Shown here one piece after another: positions 32,264-41,500 of a stretch of DNA of 64,000 nucleotides. Position 1 is the first letter of the stretch; each line of letters begins with the position of its first letter. Origin of the DNA: Acidaminobacter sp. JC074. GTDB lineage: Bacteria > Bacillota > Clostridia > Peptostreptococcales > Acidaminobacteraceae. The stretch lies in the NCBI RefSeq assembly GCF_022496765.1, contig NZ_VANV01000004.1, positions 1 to 64,000 of the forward strand. The letters run 5' to 3'. The position numbers were made by a program, and so were the translations under genes. Under the pieces are notes generated by a model, which saw nothing but the letters and a program-made list of their open reading frames with translations, was not told the DNA's origin and did no database searches.

Positions 32264-33637
32264 ATGAAGAAACCAAATATACTTTTTATACTCGCCGATG
32301 ACATGGGTTATGGAGATTTTGGCACCTTTAATGATCAAATGACTTGTACTCCTTGCTTAGACGAGTTGGTTAAAGAAGGCGTGACATTTTCAAATTGTTA
32401 CTCGTCTTCTCCAGTGTGTGCGCCTGCAAGAGCAAGCATTATGACAGGAAGATATCCTCAAAGAACTGGTGTTATCGATACATTAGAATATAGAGGTACA
32501 GACAGGTTAAAACTTAATGAAGTGACGATGGGTGATGTATTTAAGGCAAATGGCTATGATACAGCATTAATTGGAAAGTGGCATTTAGGATGTTTTGATA
32601 AGTCTTACCATCCAAACAAAAGAGGTTTTGATTACTTCTATGGCTTTACAGGCGGATGGAGCGACTTTTATGATTATAAGACACTTCAGAGAAACGGTGA
32701 GACTTTACCATGTAGAGGTGACTATATGACAGACCTCTTTACACAAGAGGCTATAGAATATGTTAAAGCTAAAAGAGATAAACCTTTCTTGCTTCATTTG
32801 GCATACAATGCGCCACATTTTCCTTTTCAAGCACCAGAAGACTTGATTGAGAAATATCATTCGACAGGTAAGTATACAAGGGCAGTTAGCACCATTTATG
32901 CCATGATTGAAGTGATGGACAAGGGTATTGGAAAGGTAGTAGATGCACTTAGAGAATCTGGGAAACTAGAAGATACCATTGTTGTATTTGCCAGTGATAA
33001 TGGCCCCGAATTATGGGGTGAAGGAGAGTCAAACACAAACAGATACAATGCTGATTTAAGAGGTTATAAAAATCTTGTTTGGGAAGGTGGCATTAAGGTA
33101 CCGGCTCTTGTTTACTGGAAAGGTAAGACGCTTCAAGGTCATACAAATCATTCTTTAGTGAACCATATGGACTGGTTGCCAACTTTCATGTCTATGGCAG
33201 AGATTGAATTTGATTTCAAAAAAGACATTGATGGTAGAAACATTTCTTCATGTATGAAAGGAGATCTTCTAAAAGATGTAGATATGTTTTGGCAGTGGTC
33301 AAGATATCATCCAATTGTAGAAGGTAATGCTGCTGTCAGAAGTGATGGCTATAAACTTTTAAATCCAGCCATAGAAGCACTTCATATCAAGTGTCTTAAG
33401 TTAGATTCTGATTTAGATGATGATGTTAAAGCATTTCCTGAAAAATACACAGACATACTTGATTTAGAAACACCTAAATTACAAACACCATGTCCAGATA
33501 CACATGTATTTAATTTGAAAGACGACCCACACGAAAAAGTCAACTTATACGGCAGGAACAAACTTAGAGATAAAATGTTAGAAGAAAAGCTAGATGATTG
33601 GTTTTCTTCAGTTGAAGATGATAGAATAAACAATTAA
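32264..33637 (+). CDS. Sulfatase (formylglycine type, cytoplasmic)
   Basis: Protein of 457 residues of the arylsulfatase family. Metal-binding ADDMG is at residues 11-15, the formylglycine motif C-A-P-A-R at Cys52-Arg56 followed by TGRYPQRTG, KWHLG near residue 105 and FASDNGPE near 245. The Cys-type motif would be matured by an anaerobic sulfatase-maturating enzyme or FGE, not encoded here. No signal peptide, so the substrate must be imported; the next gene is a membrane transporter. Start 32264 follows a weak GTAGGT site; longer frames run into the repeat region. Substrate unknown. Confidence 0.88.
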   Translation: MKKPNILFILADDMGYGDFGTFNDQMTCTPCLDELVKEGVTFSNCYSSSPVCAPARASIMTGRYPQRTGVIDTLEYRGTDRLKLNEVTMGDVFKANGYDTALIGKWHLGCFDKSYHPNKRGFDYFYGFTGGWSDFYDYKTLQRNGETLPCRGDYMTDLFTQEAIEYVKAKRDKPFLLHLAYNAPHFPFQAPEDLIEKYHSTGKYTRAVSTIYAMIEVMDKGIGKVVDALRESGKLEDTIVVFASDNGPELWGEGESNTNRYNADLRGYKNLVWEGGIKVPALVYWKGKTLQGHTNHSLVNHMDWLPTFMSMAEIEFDFKKDIDGRNISSCMKGDLLKDVDMFWQWSRYHPIVEGNAAVRSDGYKLLNPAIEALHIKCLKLDSDLDDDVKAFPEKYTDILDLETPKLQTPCPDTHVFNLKDDPHEKVNLYGRNKLRDKMLEEKLDDWFSSVEDDRINN

Positions 33638-33650
33638 AAGAGGGGGAAAA

Positions 33651-35108
33651 ATGGAGAGGAAATATACAGATGTAAAATACATACATAAACTGATACCAGT
33701 TATATTCTTTATGGTTATGATTATTTATGGCTTTGGTGTAAGACCAGTTGTATTTGATCAGCCGGGTATATCTATTGAGGTTATGATGGTGATATTGACG
33801 ACCTTCACATCTATGTACTTAATGATATTTGCAAAAGTTAAATGGGAAGATATTGAAGAAGCCATGAAGCAGAGAATCGGTTCAGCAGTGCCAACACTTG
33901 CCATACTTCTTGCAATAGGTATTTTAATTGCAGCCTTGATCATGGCTGGCACATTACCAATGCTCATATATTATGGTGTTAAAATGATCAATCCATCATT
34001 TATTTATGCGATTGCCTTTATACTACCGATTGTATTTTCTTTGTGCACAGGTACCTCATGGGGATCTGCCGCAACAATAGGTGTGGTCTTAATGAGTATT
34101 GCAACAACTATAGATGCCAACTTGGCTATCACAGCGGGTGCTGTTGTATCAGGTTCATACTTTGGTGATAAATTATCACCGATTTCAGATACAACAAATC
34201 TTGCTGCACTTGCTGCAGAAGTTGATTTGTATGACCACGTTAAGTCCATGTTATGGACAACTGTTCCGACTGCAGTTATTGCCTTAACTGTTTATATAGT
34301 AGCAGGCTTTATGTATCCTCCTGCTATTACAAGTATAGATAGTCCTGCAATTACTTCGACGCTGACTAGTTTAAAGAGTATGTTTTCATTTAACCCACTT
34401 TTATTACTGCCTATCGCAGTAGTTGTCTATGGGTCATATAGGAAAAAATCAGCTGTTACAACAATGATGGGTGCAGCTCTTTCAGGCTATTTACTGGCTA
34501 TAATTTTTCAACCATTTTCCTTAAATGCACTTTTTGAGTCTTTAGGAACAGGTTTTAAAGTGAATATGATCGACTGGTATGTTGTCGATGAACAGGCTAT
34601 GTCTGTTGTTAAGTTCATTGAAAGAGGTGGTTTCTGGTCTTTAGGTAGATTGGTTCCAAAGATTATTACCACTTTGATGTTTGTTTCAGCCATAGGTACT
34701 GTAGATGCCATAACAGAGGTTGTAACTAGACTCTTTAGCTTTGCTAAATCAAGGTTTATGATTATCACGTCAACGCTATGGACTGCTGCAATAATCTTAG
34801 GTGTCGCTTCAAATGGTATAGCATGTACATTTGTAACTGCTGATATATTCAAGAAGAAGTACGATGAAAACAATATTCCTAGAAAAGTATTATCAAGATC
34901 TATTGAAGATGCAGGCACCATGTTAAATCCTTTATACGGATGGACACCTGCGGGTATATTCTTTGCATCAACGCTTGGTGTACCTATTTCAAAATTTGCA
35001 CCGTGGGCAGTTATGAACTACGGTACAATCATTGTGGCTATGGTAATTGCATATTTAGGTATTGGTGTGTCTGCCAAAGAAGATAAAGGTCTAAAAAAAG
35101 CAAGTTAA
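33651..35108 (+). CDS. NhaC-family antiporter or solute transporter
   Basis: Protein of 485 residues with about 11-12 membrane helices. Family marks include GTSWGSAATIGVVLMSIA near residue 130-147, GSYFGDKLSPISDTTNLAA near 170-188, and GWTPAGIFFASTLGVP near the C-terminus. NhaC proteins exchange Na+ for H+, and relatives swap organic anions. It lies 13 bases after the sulfatase gene with GAGGGGG as ribosome site, so the pair may import a sulfate ester and cleave it inside; this link is inferred from the absence of a signal peptide on the sulfatase. Confidence 0.85.
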   Translation: MERKYTDVKYIHKLIPVIFFMVMIIYGFGVRPVVFDQPGISIEVMMVILTTFTSMYLMIFAKVKWEDIEEAMKQRIGSAVPTLAILLAIGILIAALIMAGTLPMLIYYGVKMINPSFIYAIAFILPIVFSLCTGTSWGSAATIGVVLMSIATTIDANLAITAGAVVSGSYFGDKLSPISDTTNLAALAAEVDLYDHVKSMLWTTVPTAVIALTVYIVAGFMYPPAITSIDSPAITSTLTSLKSMFSFNPLLLLPIAVVVYGSYRKKSAVTTMMGAALSGYLLAIIFQPFSLNALFESLGTGFKVNMIDWYVVDEQAMSVVKFIERGGFWSLGRLVPKIITTLMFVSAIGTVDAITEVVTRLFSFAKSRFMIITSTLWTAAIILGVASNGIACTFVTADIFKKKYDENNIPRKVLSRSIEDAGTMLNPLYGWTPAGIFFASTLGVPISKFAPWAVMNYGTIIVAMVIAYLGIGVSAKEDKGLKKAS

Positions 35109-35137
35109 TTACATTTGATGAAAGATTCATGTATAAT
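35109..35137 (+). promoter_or_regulatory. Promoter of the GntR gene after nhaC
   Basis: TTACAT (35109-35114) and TATAAT (35132-35137) are 17 bases apart, directly after the transporter stop. Confidence 0.55.
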
Positions 35138-35169
35138 GTTCTTAGAATGATATGAACTAGAGGTGGCAA

Positions 35170-35835
35170 ATGTTTGAAAGAATCGTTGTACATGATAAAA
35201 TCGTTAAAGAAGTAAAAAGATACATAATAGAGAATCAATTAAAGATTGGAGACAAGTTACCTTCTCAACAAGAGTTTGTTAAGATGTATGGTTTAAGTAA
35301 GAATTCCATGCGAGAGGCATTTAGGACCTTACAGGCTTTAAAAATTGTAGAGATTATTAATGGAAAGGGGATGTATGTTCACAACAACAACTTCCACTTC
35401 GATGAATCTGTAGTGAGTGACAGAAAAAAGCATTTGAAAGATATCCTAAGTGTTAGGCGCTCTCTTGAGATCTTAGCAGCACAGAATGCTGTTCGGGAAG
35501 CAACGAATGAGGATATAGAGGGACTACGCCATGCTATCAAATTGATGAAAGAAAAAGAAATTAGTGGTGAGCCCCATGCAAAGGAAGATAAAGCTTTTCA
35601 TTACGGTATTTTTGAAGCGTCGCACAATCAGGTACTTATAGATGCAACAAGTTATTTAGAAGGTTGGTTTAATGAAATGTGGTCCAATCCATTAGATGCT
35701 GGAAAAGCATTTAGAGAAGGCTTGGATTATCATAGCGAAATTGTTGACGCTTTAGAAAATAAGGATGAAAAAACCTTGTTGAAGGCTTACAACAAGATGT
35801 TCGATCAAATTGAAGTTATCATAGAAAATATATAG
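35170..35835 (+). CDS. GntR-family (FadR/FCD) regulator
   Basis: Protein of 221 residues. The N-terminal winged helix (LPSQQEFVKMYGLSKNSMREAFRTLQALKIVEI region, residues 28-60, with GKGMYV wing) and the C-terminal FCD helices with AKEDKAFHYGIFEASHN and HSEIVDAL are typical of the FadR subfamily. GAGGTGG precedes the ATG. It may control the sulfatase-nhaC pair upstream, the hydroxyproline genes after the minus-strand GNAT, or both; direct repeats at 36461-36508 are a candidate target. Confidence 0.88.
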   Translation: MFERIVVHDKIVKEVKRYIIENQLKIGDKLPSQQEFVKMYGLSKNSMREAFRTLQALKIVEIINGKGMYVHNNNFHFDESVVSDRKKHLKDILSVRRSLEILAAQNAVREATNEDIEGLRHAIKLMKEKEISGEPHAKEDKAFHYGIFEASHNQVLIDATSYLEGWFNEMWSNPLDAGKAFREGLDYHSEIVDALENKDEKTLLKAYNKMFDQIEVIIENI

Positions 35836-35866
35836 CACTTTCCGATTATGGAAAGTGCTATTTTTA
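35834..35866. terminator. Terminator after the GntR gene
   Basis: Stem AGCACTTTCC (35834-35843), loop GATTAT, stem GGAAAGTGCT (35850-35859), then TATTTTTA. It also lies at the end of the convergent GNAT gene. Confidence 0.85.
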
Positions 35867-36403
35867 TAGTAAATCCTTTAGTTTAGGTGCTTCATCACGT
35901 ATCATACTGTAAGTTAGATTGGATATTTTTCTACCACCGACTGTCCAAGCATCTCTCATCGTGCCTTCATACACAAATCCACACTTCTTTGCAACCGCCT
36001 CACTTGCTAGATTATCTTTTTCCATGCATATTTGCAGTCTGTTGATTGGATAGTGTTCAAATAAAAATGCTGAGAATAACTTCAAGGCTTCTGAAACATA
36101 ACCTTTGCCTCGGTTTTCCTGTCTAAAGATCTGATAGCCTAGCTCATAACCTTCTACATAATGGGCATTTTTAAAGTAAGAAATTGCACCGACTAGGTTG
36201 TCTTCTAAATCAAATATCAGCAATCTACCACCACTTGGAGAAAAAAAGCCATCTTCATTGTAGTGTTTGATGGTGTCAGATAATGTTCTGACTATGTAAG
36301 GAAAGTGCTGGCCTGTATGTGATGTATCATTGGTTAATTGTACAAATAGCTCAATATCTTCTTTTTTCATTAATCTTAGTTCTACTAATTTTCCACGAAT
36401 CAT
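35864..36403 (-). CDS. RimJ/RimL-type GNAT acetyltransferase
   Basis: Protein of 179 residues beginning MIRGKLVELRLMKKEDIELF, the usual opening of RimJ/RimL acetyltransferases. The acetyl-CoA loop is EYLGYQIFRQENRGKGYVSEAL-like (about residues 100-120) and the C-terminal part has KDNLASEAVAKKCGFVYEGTMRDAW. Such proteins acetylate N-termini or small molecules. Start 36403 follows AGGAGGTGG; a longer frame to 36433 has none. Single gene between two plus-strand units. Confidence 0.88.
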   Translation of the reverse strand: MIRGKLVELRLMKKEDIELFVQLTNDTSHTGQHFPYIVRTLSDTIKHYNEDGFFSPSGGRLLIFDLEDNLVGAISYFKNAHYVEGYELGYQIFRQENRGKGYVSEALKLFSAFLFEHYPINRLQICMEKDNLASEAVAKKCGFVYEGTMRDAWTVGGRKISNLTYSMIRDEAPKLKDLL

Positions 36404-36460
36404 TTGCCACCTCCTACAACAAGTATAGCACATATTTAATCGGAATCGCTTTACATTACA

Positions 36461-36508
36461 TTGTTTAAGTAATACAATAATATTGGGTGGTGTTTAGTGT
36501 AATACAAA
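36461..36508 (+). repeat. Direct repeats in the promoter of the hydroxyproline operon
   Basis: TTGTTTAAGTAATACAA (36461-36477) and TGTTTAGTGTAATACAAA (36491-36508) share TGTTTA and TAATACAA; the GTAATACAA cores are 30 bases apart, about three helical turns. A GntR-type operator is possible. Confidence 0.45.
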
Positions 36509-36543
36509 GAATAATTGTACTATTACTAAACTTAGGAGGATGT

Positions 36544-37458
36544 ATGTTATATTTAAGTAAAAAGGACTTGCTAGATCTTTTAGACTGCAATGATATTATA
36601 TCAGCCATAGAGCGTGCATATGATATCCAAGACAAAGGCAACTTTATTATGCCTGACAGAATGCATATACATTATGATGATAATACGCTTTTGTATATGC
36701 CTTGTGTGATAGAAAGTTCTTATGCAACAAAACTTGTTAGTGTGTTTCCAGGCAACAAGGATAAGAATCTACCAGTTGTAGATGGTATTGTTGTTTTAAA
36801 TGACAAACACACGGGTGTCGTCAATGCCATGATCGATGGTCAGGTACTGACAGCCATTAGAACAGGTGCAGTAGGTGGGACTGCTGTTAAACATTTGGCA
36901 AAAGAAGATGTAAAAGTATTAGGGGTCATTGGATGTGGTGTACAAGGCTATTATCAAGCACTTTTTGCCAGTCAAGTAAGAGATTTTGATGAAGTAATAG
37001 TCTATGATGCATATGGCTACAACCCGCTTTTTAAGGAAACATTTGATAATCTATCTATAGCAGGTTCACCCAATGAACTTGTTGAAAAAGCGGATGTTAT
37101 CATAACAGCAACAACGTCGCATGATCCAATCTTTGATACTGACAAGGTAAAAGGTAAAACATTTGTAGGAATCGGTTCGTTTAAACCAAATATGAGAGAG
37201 TATTCAGATGCTTTCTTAAAACATATGGATCATATTTTAGTAGATACGCCATTTGCTAAAGATGAGACAGGAGATTTAAAGTTGCCTTTAGAAGACGGCA
37301 TCATTTCAGAATCTGACATTCAATTATTTAGTCCTAAATTTCTAGAGGGTACTGTATTTTTTAAATCGGTGGGCATGGCATTGTTTGATAATGTTGTAGC
37401 AGAAAAATTGTATTTAAAGGCAGTAGAGTTAAAGAAAGGGATTGAATTGGAGGCTTAG
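36544..37458 (+). CDS. Delta1-pyrroline-2-carboxylate reductase (ornithine cyclodeaminase family)
   Basis: Protein of 304 residues of the ornithine cyclodeaminase/mu-crystallin family: RTGAVGGTAVKHLA near residue 108-121, VLGVIGCGVQGYYQALF Rossmann motif near 125-141, VGIGSFKPNMREYSD near 217. In the family several members reduce pyrroline-2-carboxylate to L-proline with NAD(P)H. The next gene encodes a trans-3-hydroxyproline dehydratase whose product is pyrroline-2-carboxylate, so this role is preferred over ornithine cyclodeamination. Start 36544 has TAGGAGG upstream. The stop is directly followed by the next ATG. Confidence 0.85.
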   Translation: MLYLSKKDLLDLLDCNDIISAIERAYDIQDKGNFIMPDRMHIHYDDNTLLYMPCVIESSYATKLVSVFPGNKDKNLPVVDGIVVLNDKHTGVVNAMIDGQVLTAIRTGAVGGTAVKHLAKEDVKVLGVIGCGVQGYYQALFASQVRDFDEVIVYDAYGYNPLFKETFDNLSIAGSPNELVEKADVIITATTSHDPIFDTDKVKGKTFVGIGSFKPNMREYSDAFLKHMDHILVDTPFAKDETGDLKLPLEDGIISESDIQLFSPKFLEGTVFFKSVGMALFDNVVAEKLYLKAVELKKGIELEA

Positions 37459-38475
37459 ATGTTTAACACAAAATGGATGATTGATTGTATTGATGCTCAT
37501 ACTGGTGGAGAACCACTTAGAATTATTACTTCAGGCTTACCACCTATTCCAGGTGATACGATTTTAAAGAAAAGGTCTTACGTTAAGGAAAATTTGGATC
37601 ATTTGAGAAAACTTATGATGTTAGAGCCAAGAGGTCATGATGATATGTATGGTTGTATCATGGTTGATCCAGTGACAGACGATGGTGATTTTGGCGTGCT
37701 ATTTACCCATAATGAGGGTCTATCAACTATGTGTGGACATGGTATTATAGCGGTGACAAAAACCATGATTGAACTAGGAAGAATACCATCTGTAGAAGGT
37801 GAAAATGTCGTAAGAATAGATTCACCAGCAGGTAGGATTACAGCTTTTGCCGATGTAGAAAAGGGTGAAGTTAAACAAGTACGTTTTAGAAATGTACCAT
37901 GTTTTATGTATAAAGAAGATATCAGCATCCATTTAGAAGGATACGGTGATATTGTTTGTGACATCGTTTATTGTGGTGCTTTTTACATCTATGTGAATGT
38001 CAACAAAGTTAACTTATCTGTTTTACCTGAGTATGGTAAAATCTTAACTGAAATAGGCATGAAAATGAAATACGATGTAGAAGCAAGAATGGAGATCATG
38101 CATCCTGTTGATACTGGTATTACTGGCATCTACGGTACCATCTTCTATGAAGATGTTGTAAGAGACGGTCAGATTTTAGATACCAAGAATGTCTGTATAT
38201 TTGCAGAAGGCCAAGTGGATAGGTCACCTACTGGTACAGGTACTGGTGGTCGAGTGGCACTTCATTACCATAAGGGTGAAATGAAAAAAGGCGACACACT
38301 TAAAAACCTAAGTATCATTGATACCTTGATGTGTGGTAAGGTTCTAGAAGAAACAGAAGTAGCAGGTTATAAAGGTGTTATTACTGAAGTTTCTGGAACG
38401 GCTCATATTATGGGAATCAATAAGTTATTACTTGATCCACAAGATCCACTGCCAGAAGGATTTAGAATACGTTAA
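37459..38475 (+). CDS. trans-3-hydroxy-L-proline dehydratase (proline racemase family)
   Basis: Protein of 338 residues of the proline racemase family. The first catalytic Cys is kept (Cys92 in STMCGHG) but the second is Thr258 (DRSPTGTGT). This Cys/Thr pair is the known signature of trans-3-hydroxy-L-proline dehydratases, which release water instead of racemising. With the upstream reductase it forms a two-step route from trans-3-hydroxyproline to proline, which a Stickland fermenter could then use as electron acceptor. Start is the base after the previous stop, with GGAGG in the end of that gene. A terminator follows. Confidence 0.9.
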   Translation: MFNTKWMIDCIDAHTGGEPLRIITSGLPPIPGDTILKKRSYVKENLDHLRKLMMLEPRGHDDMYGCIMVDPVTDDGDFGVLFTHNEGLSTMCGHGIIAVTKTMIELGRIPSVEGENVVRIDSPAGRITAFADVEKGEVKQVRFRNVPCFMYKEDISIHLEGYGDIVCDIVYCGAFYIYVNVNKVNLSVLPEYGKILTEIGMKMKYDVEARMEIMHPVDTGITGIYGTIFYEDVVRDGQILDTKNVCIFAEGQVDRSPTGTGTGGRVALHYHKGEMKKGDTLKNLSIIDTLMCGKVLEETEVAGYKGVITEVSGTAHIMGINKLLLDPQDPLPEGFRIR

Positions 38476-38500
38476 AAGGACTGCAAAAGCAGTCCTTTCA
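38475..38500. terminator. Terminator between convergent hydroxyproline and uronate operons
   Basis: Stem AAAGGACTGC (38475-38484), loop AAAA, stem GCAGTCCTTT (38489-38498). Confidence 0.85.
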
Positions 38501-38521
38501 TTTTGGATATTATTCTGAAGG

Positions 38522-39916
38522 TTATAACTTGAAATAATCATTTGCATTGTTATAACAGATGTTTTCAACAATTGAACCTAATAATTTTCTATCATTAGGA
38601 AACTCACCATTTTCAACCCAGCAACCAATTAAGTTGCAAAGGATGCGCCTAAAGTATTCATGACGTGTATAAGATAAGAAAGATCTTGAATCCGTCAACA
38701 TGCCTACAAAGTTACCTAGAAGTCCTAAATTGGCTAGGGCCGATAACTGCATGGTCATGCCATCCTTTTGGTCATTGAACCACCAGCCTGAACCGAACTG
38801 GATTTTACCCCTGATATCCTGACCCTGGAAGTTGCCAATCATCGTTCCAATAACATAATTATCTCTAGGATTCAAAACGTAAAGGATGACCCTTGGCAAA
38901 AGATTGTGTTCGTCTAAATCAGACAACATGTTTGAAAGCTGTCCTGCAAAAGTCTCATCTGAAATAGAATCAAAGCCAGTATCTGGTCCAATAAGCTTCA
39001 GCATTCTCTTGTTGTTATTCCTAAGAGCTCCGATGTGAATCTGCAAGGTCCAGTCCAATTTGTGGTACATTTTACCCAGCTCATGAAAGAATGCAGACTT
39101 ATAGATTGTAATATCTTCATCTGTCAGATTTTGACCATTTAATTTTTTCCTAAAGATGATATCAGCTTGATCAAGGGTGTAATCAGACCTATAGGATACT
39201 GTGTCTAATCCATGATCAGCTAGACGACAACCAAGCTTATGGAAGTATTCAATCCTCACTTTTAAAGCGTCAAGAAGTTGATCAAAGGATTCTACTGGAG
39301 AACCAAGTGATTTAGATAAATCATCAATCCATGGTAGAAAAGTATCCCTTTCAATATAGTTGCCTTTATCTGGTCTGAATGTAGGTAGAACCTTTACATC
39401 AAAGACATCTTTTAGTTTTCTATGGTAAATAAGATCATCTAGAGGGTCATCTGTTGTACAGATGACCTTAACATTTGACTTTACGATTAAACCTCTTGGT
39501 CTGAAGTCATCTTCCTTAAGCTTTTCATTACAGGCCTTCCAGATAGCTGGTGCTGTTTTTCTACTTATAGTATCGTAGATGCCAAAGTATCTCTGCAGCT
39601 CCAGATGACACCAGTGATACATGGGATTGCCTATGGCTGTTTCAAGTACAGAAGCAAAATGGTAAAACTTCATATAGTCATCACCATCACCTGTGATAAA
39701 GGTTTCTTGTATGCCGTGACTTCTCATAAGACGCCACTTGTAATGGTCGCCTGAAAGCCATAATTCAGTCATATTTTTGTAGTGCTTGTTTTCAAATATC
39801 TCCTTTGGAGATAAATGACAGTGGTAATCATAGATTGGTGTCTGAGCATGGTCATGGTATAGAAACTTTCCTGTTTCATTAGTCAGTAAAAAGTCCTTAT
39901 CTAAAAATTTTCTCAT
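38522..39916 (-). CDS. uxaC: Glucuronate (uronate) isomerase
   Basis: Protein of 464 residues, normal for UxaC. It converts D-glucuronate to D-fructuronate (and galacturonate to tagaturonate). Visible motifs: PIYDYHCHLSPKEI near residue 28-41 (metal-binding HCH), GDHYKWRLMRSHG near 56-68, QIHIGALRNNN near 297 and GSGWWFNDQKDGM near 378. It is the last gene of the minus-strand operon uxuA-uxuB-uxaC; its start is directly next to the uxuB stop. Confidence 0.95.
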   Translation of the reverse strand: MRKFLDKDFLLTNETGKFLYHDHAQTPIYDYHCHLSPKEIFENKHYKNMTELWLSGDHYKWRLMRSHGIQETFITGDGDDYMKFYHFASVLETAIGNPMYHWCHLELQRYFGIYDTISRKTAPAIWKACNEKLKEDDFRPRGLIVKSNVKVICTTDDPLDDLIYHRKLKDVFDVKVLPTFRPDKGNYIERDTFLPWIDDLSKSLGSPVESFDQLLDALKVRIEYFHKLGCRLADHGLDTVSYRSDYTLDQADIIFRKKLNGQNLTDEDITIYKSAFFHELGKMYHKLDWTLQIHIGALRNNNKRMLKLIGPDTGFDSISDETFAGQLSNMLSDLDEHNLLPRVILYVLNPRDNYVIGTMIGNFQGQDIRGKIQFGSGWWFNDQKDGMTMQLSALANLGLLGNFVGMLTDSRSFLSYTRHEYFRRILCNLIGCWVENGEFPNDRKLLGSIVENICYNNANDYFKL

Positions 39917-41500
39917 TTAAACTCCTAAGTATGATTTGAGTGTCTCTCTGACAGCACCAACACCTTGATTAGACGAAACAAACATGTCTTCAATCTTTTC
40001 ACCTAATCCAACCTCATAGAGGTCTAAGCCAAAAATATTTTCATTAGAAATGATTTTTCTTATACTTTCAACAGACTGGTCACCTAGTTTGATATCACCT
40101 AATGTCTCTTTTAGTGCTGCCATGAGAGGATCTGGACTTAAAGGCATGTGGAGGCCCTTGTCGTTTGTACCTGTTAGATATCTTAACCATAGGGCTATGG
40201 CAAGTGGAATACCTGTTAAATCCCTTGGATTTAAATCTGGATGACGGTCATATGATTTAATGGTTTCTCCAAATCTGATGGCCACCTTTTGAGATGTGTC
40301 TGTGGCAATTCTTTGAGGTGTATCCGGAATAAATGGATTCGAAAATCTTTCATTGATGACTTCATCAATAAATGCCTTCGGGTCAATGATCTTGGGATCA
40401 ACCACAACTTTTAAACCTTCTTCATATCCAATTGTATGAACCAGTTTATTAAGTTCAGGATCTTTCATTTGATCTGCGATTAATTGATAATCCAGAAGGC
40501 AACCTGATACCGCAAGTGCAGTATGAAGTGGATTTAAGCAAGTTGTTACCTTCATGGTCTCTACTTGATTAACAGTCTCTCTATCTGTAAAAATAATGCC
40601 TGCCTTTTCAAGAGGAGGTCGTCCATGTATAAAGGTGTCTTCAATGACAAGATACTCTGAAACCTCAGCATTTACAAAAGGTGCAACATAGGAATTCTTA
40701 TCTGTGATAACAATATCCATGTCTTCTAAGTCGAGTCCTTGTAAGTAAGACTTTACATGATCAGAAGGTCTTGGTGTGATTTTATCAATCATGCTTAAAG
40801 GATAAGAGATTTTATTAGTTAAATAGCTTATGAAGTCCTCATCAACAAAACCTGCTTTTACCCATGATTCTGAGATCTCTAAAATACTTGCCTTAAGTTT
40901 GTCTCCATTGTGAGAACAGTTGTCCATTGAGACAAGTGTTAATGGTGCCTGTCCATTTTGAAAACGCGTGTATAAAAGTGCTGTCACCATACTCATTGTA
41001 TGGATGCAGTCTTTTGGCCCTTTTTTAAAATCACTTTTGATTACAGGTAAATAATCACCTGATGGTAATCTCAAGCCATAGCCTTTTTCAGTGATTGTGA
41101 ACGAGACCATTTGTAAGTCGTCATTTGTAAATAAAGCTTCTAATTTGTCATAGTCCGTGTTGGTTGCAATACTGTCTGTAATACTGGCTACAACAGAAGT
41201 ATCAAAGTTGCCATTGGAGTTCATAAGCACCAAAAGACTTAAGTTGTCATAGGGCTTATAGATTTTGTTGATGACATCATAGTCAAATGAGTCAACGGCA
41301 AGAATACCTGAGGTCATCAAACCTTCATTAAGAAGCTTTTGTACTGCGTTTCCAATAAAGGCTCTAAAAATATTACCTGCGCCAAAATGAATCCATTTAG
41401 GCTTTTCTGCTTTTACTTTTGCCACATCGTAAGCAGGTAGGGTAATGCCAGCTTTATCGAAAAAGCTTTTATCTTCTAGACTATTGTAATTCAGTTTCAT
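39917..41500 (-). CDS. uxuB: Fructuronate reductase (mannitol dehydrogenase family)
   Basis: Protein of 527 residues of the long-chain mannitol dehydrogenase family. IHFGAGNIFRAFIG near residue 37-50 is the nucleotide-binding motif; DNCSHNGDKL near 193 and CLNPLHTALAVSGCLL near 321 hold conserved active-site residues. It reduces fructuronate to mannonate with NADH. The two other enzymes of glucuronate breakdown flank it, and it overlaps uxuA by 4 bases (ATGA). The length is slightly above the usual 480-500 residues. Confidence 0.9.
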   Translation of the reverse strand: MKLNYNSLEDKSFFDKAGITLPAYDVAKVKAEKPKWIHFGAGNIFRAFIGNAVQKLLNEGLMTSGILAVDSFDYDVINKIYKPYDNLSLLVLMNSNGNFDTSVVASITDSIATNTDYDKLEALFTNDDLQMVSFTITEKGYGLRLPSGDYLPVIKSDFKKGPKDCIHTMSMVTALLYTRFQNGQAPLTLVSMDNCSHNGDKLKASILEISESWVKAGFVDEDFISYLTNKISYPLSMIDKITPRPSDHVKSYLQGLDLEDMDIVITDKNSYVAPFVNAEVSEYLVIEDTFIHGRPPLEKAGIIFTDRETVNQVETMKVTTCLNPLHTALAVSGCLLDYQLIADQMKDPELNKLVHTIGYEEGLKVVVDPKIIDPKAFIDEVINERFSNPFIPDTPQRIATDTSQKVAIRFGETIKSYDRHPDLNPRDLTGIPLAIALWLRYLTGTNDKGLHMPLSPDPLMAALKETLGDIKLGDQSVESIRKIISNENIFGLDLYEVGLGEKIEDMFVSSNQGVGAVRETLKSYLGV

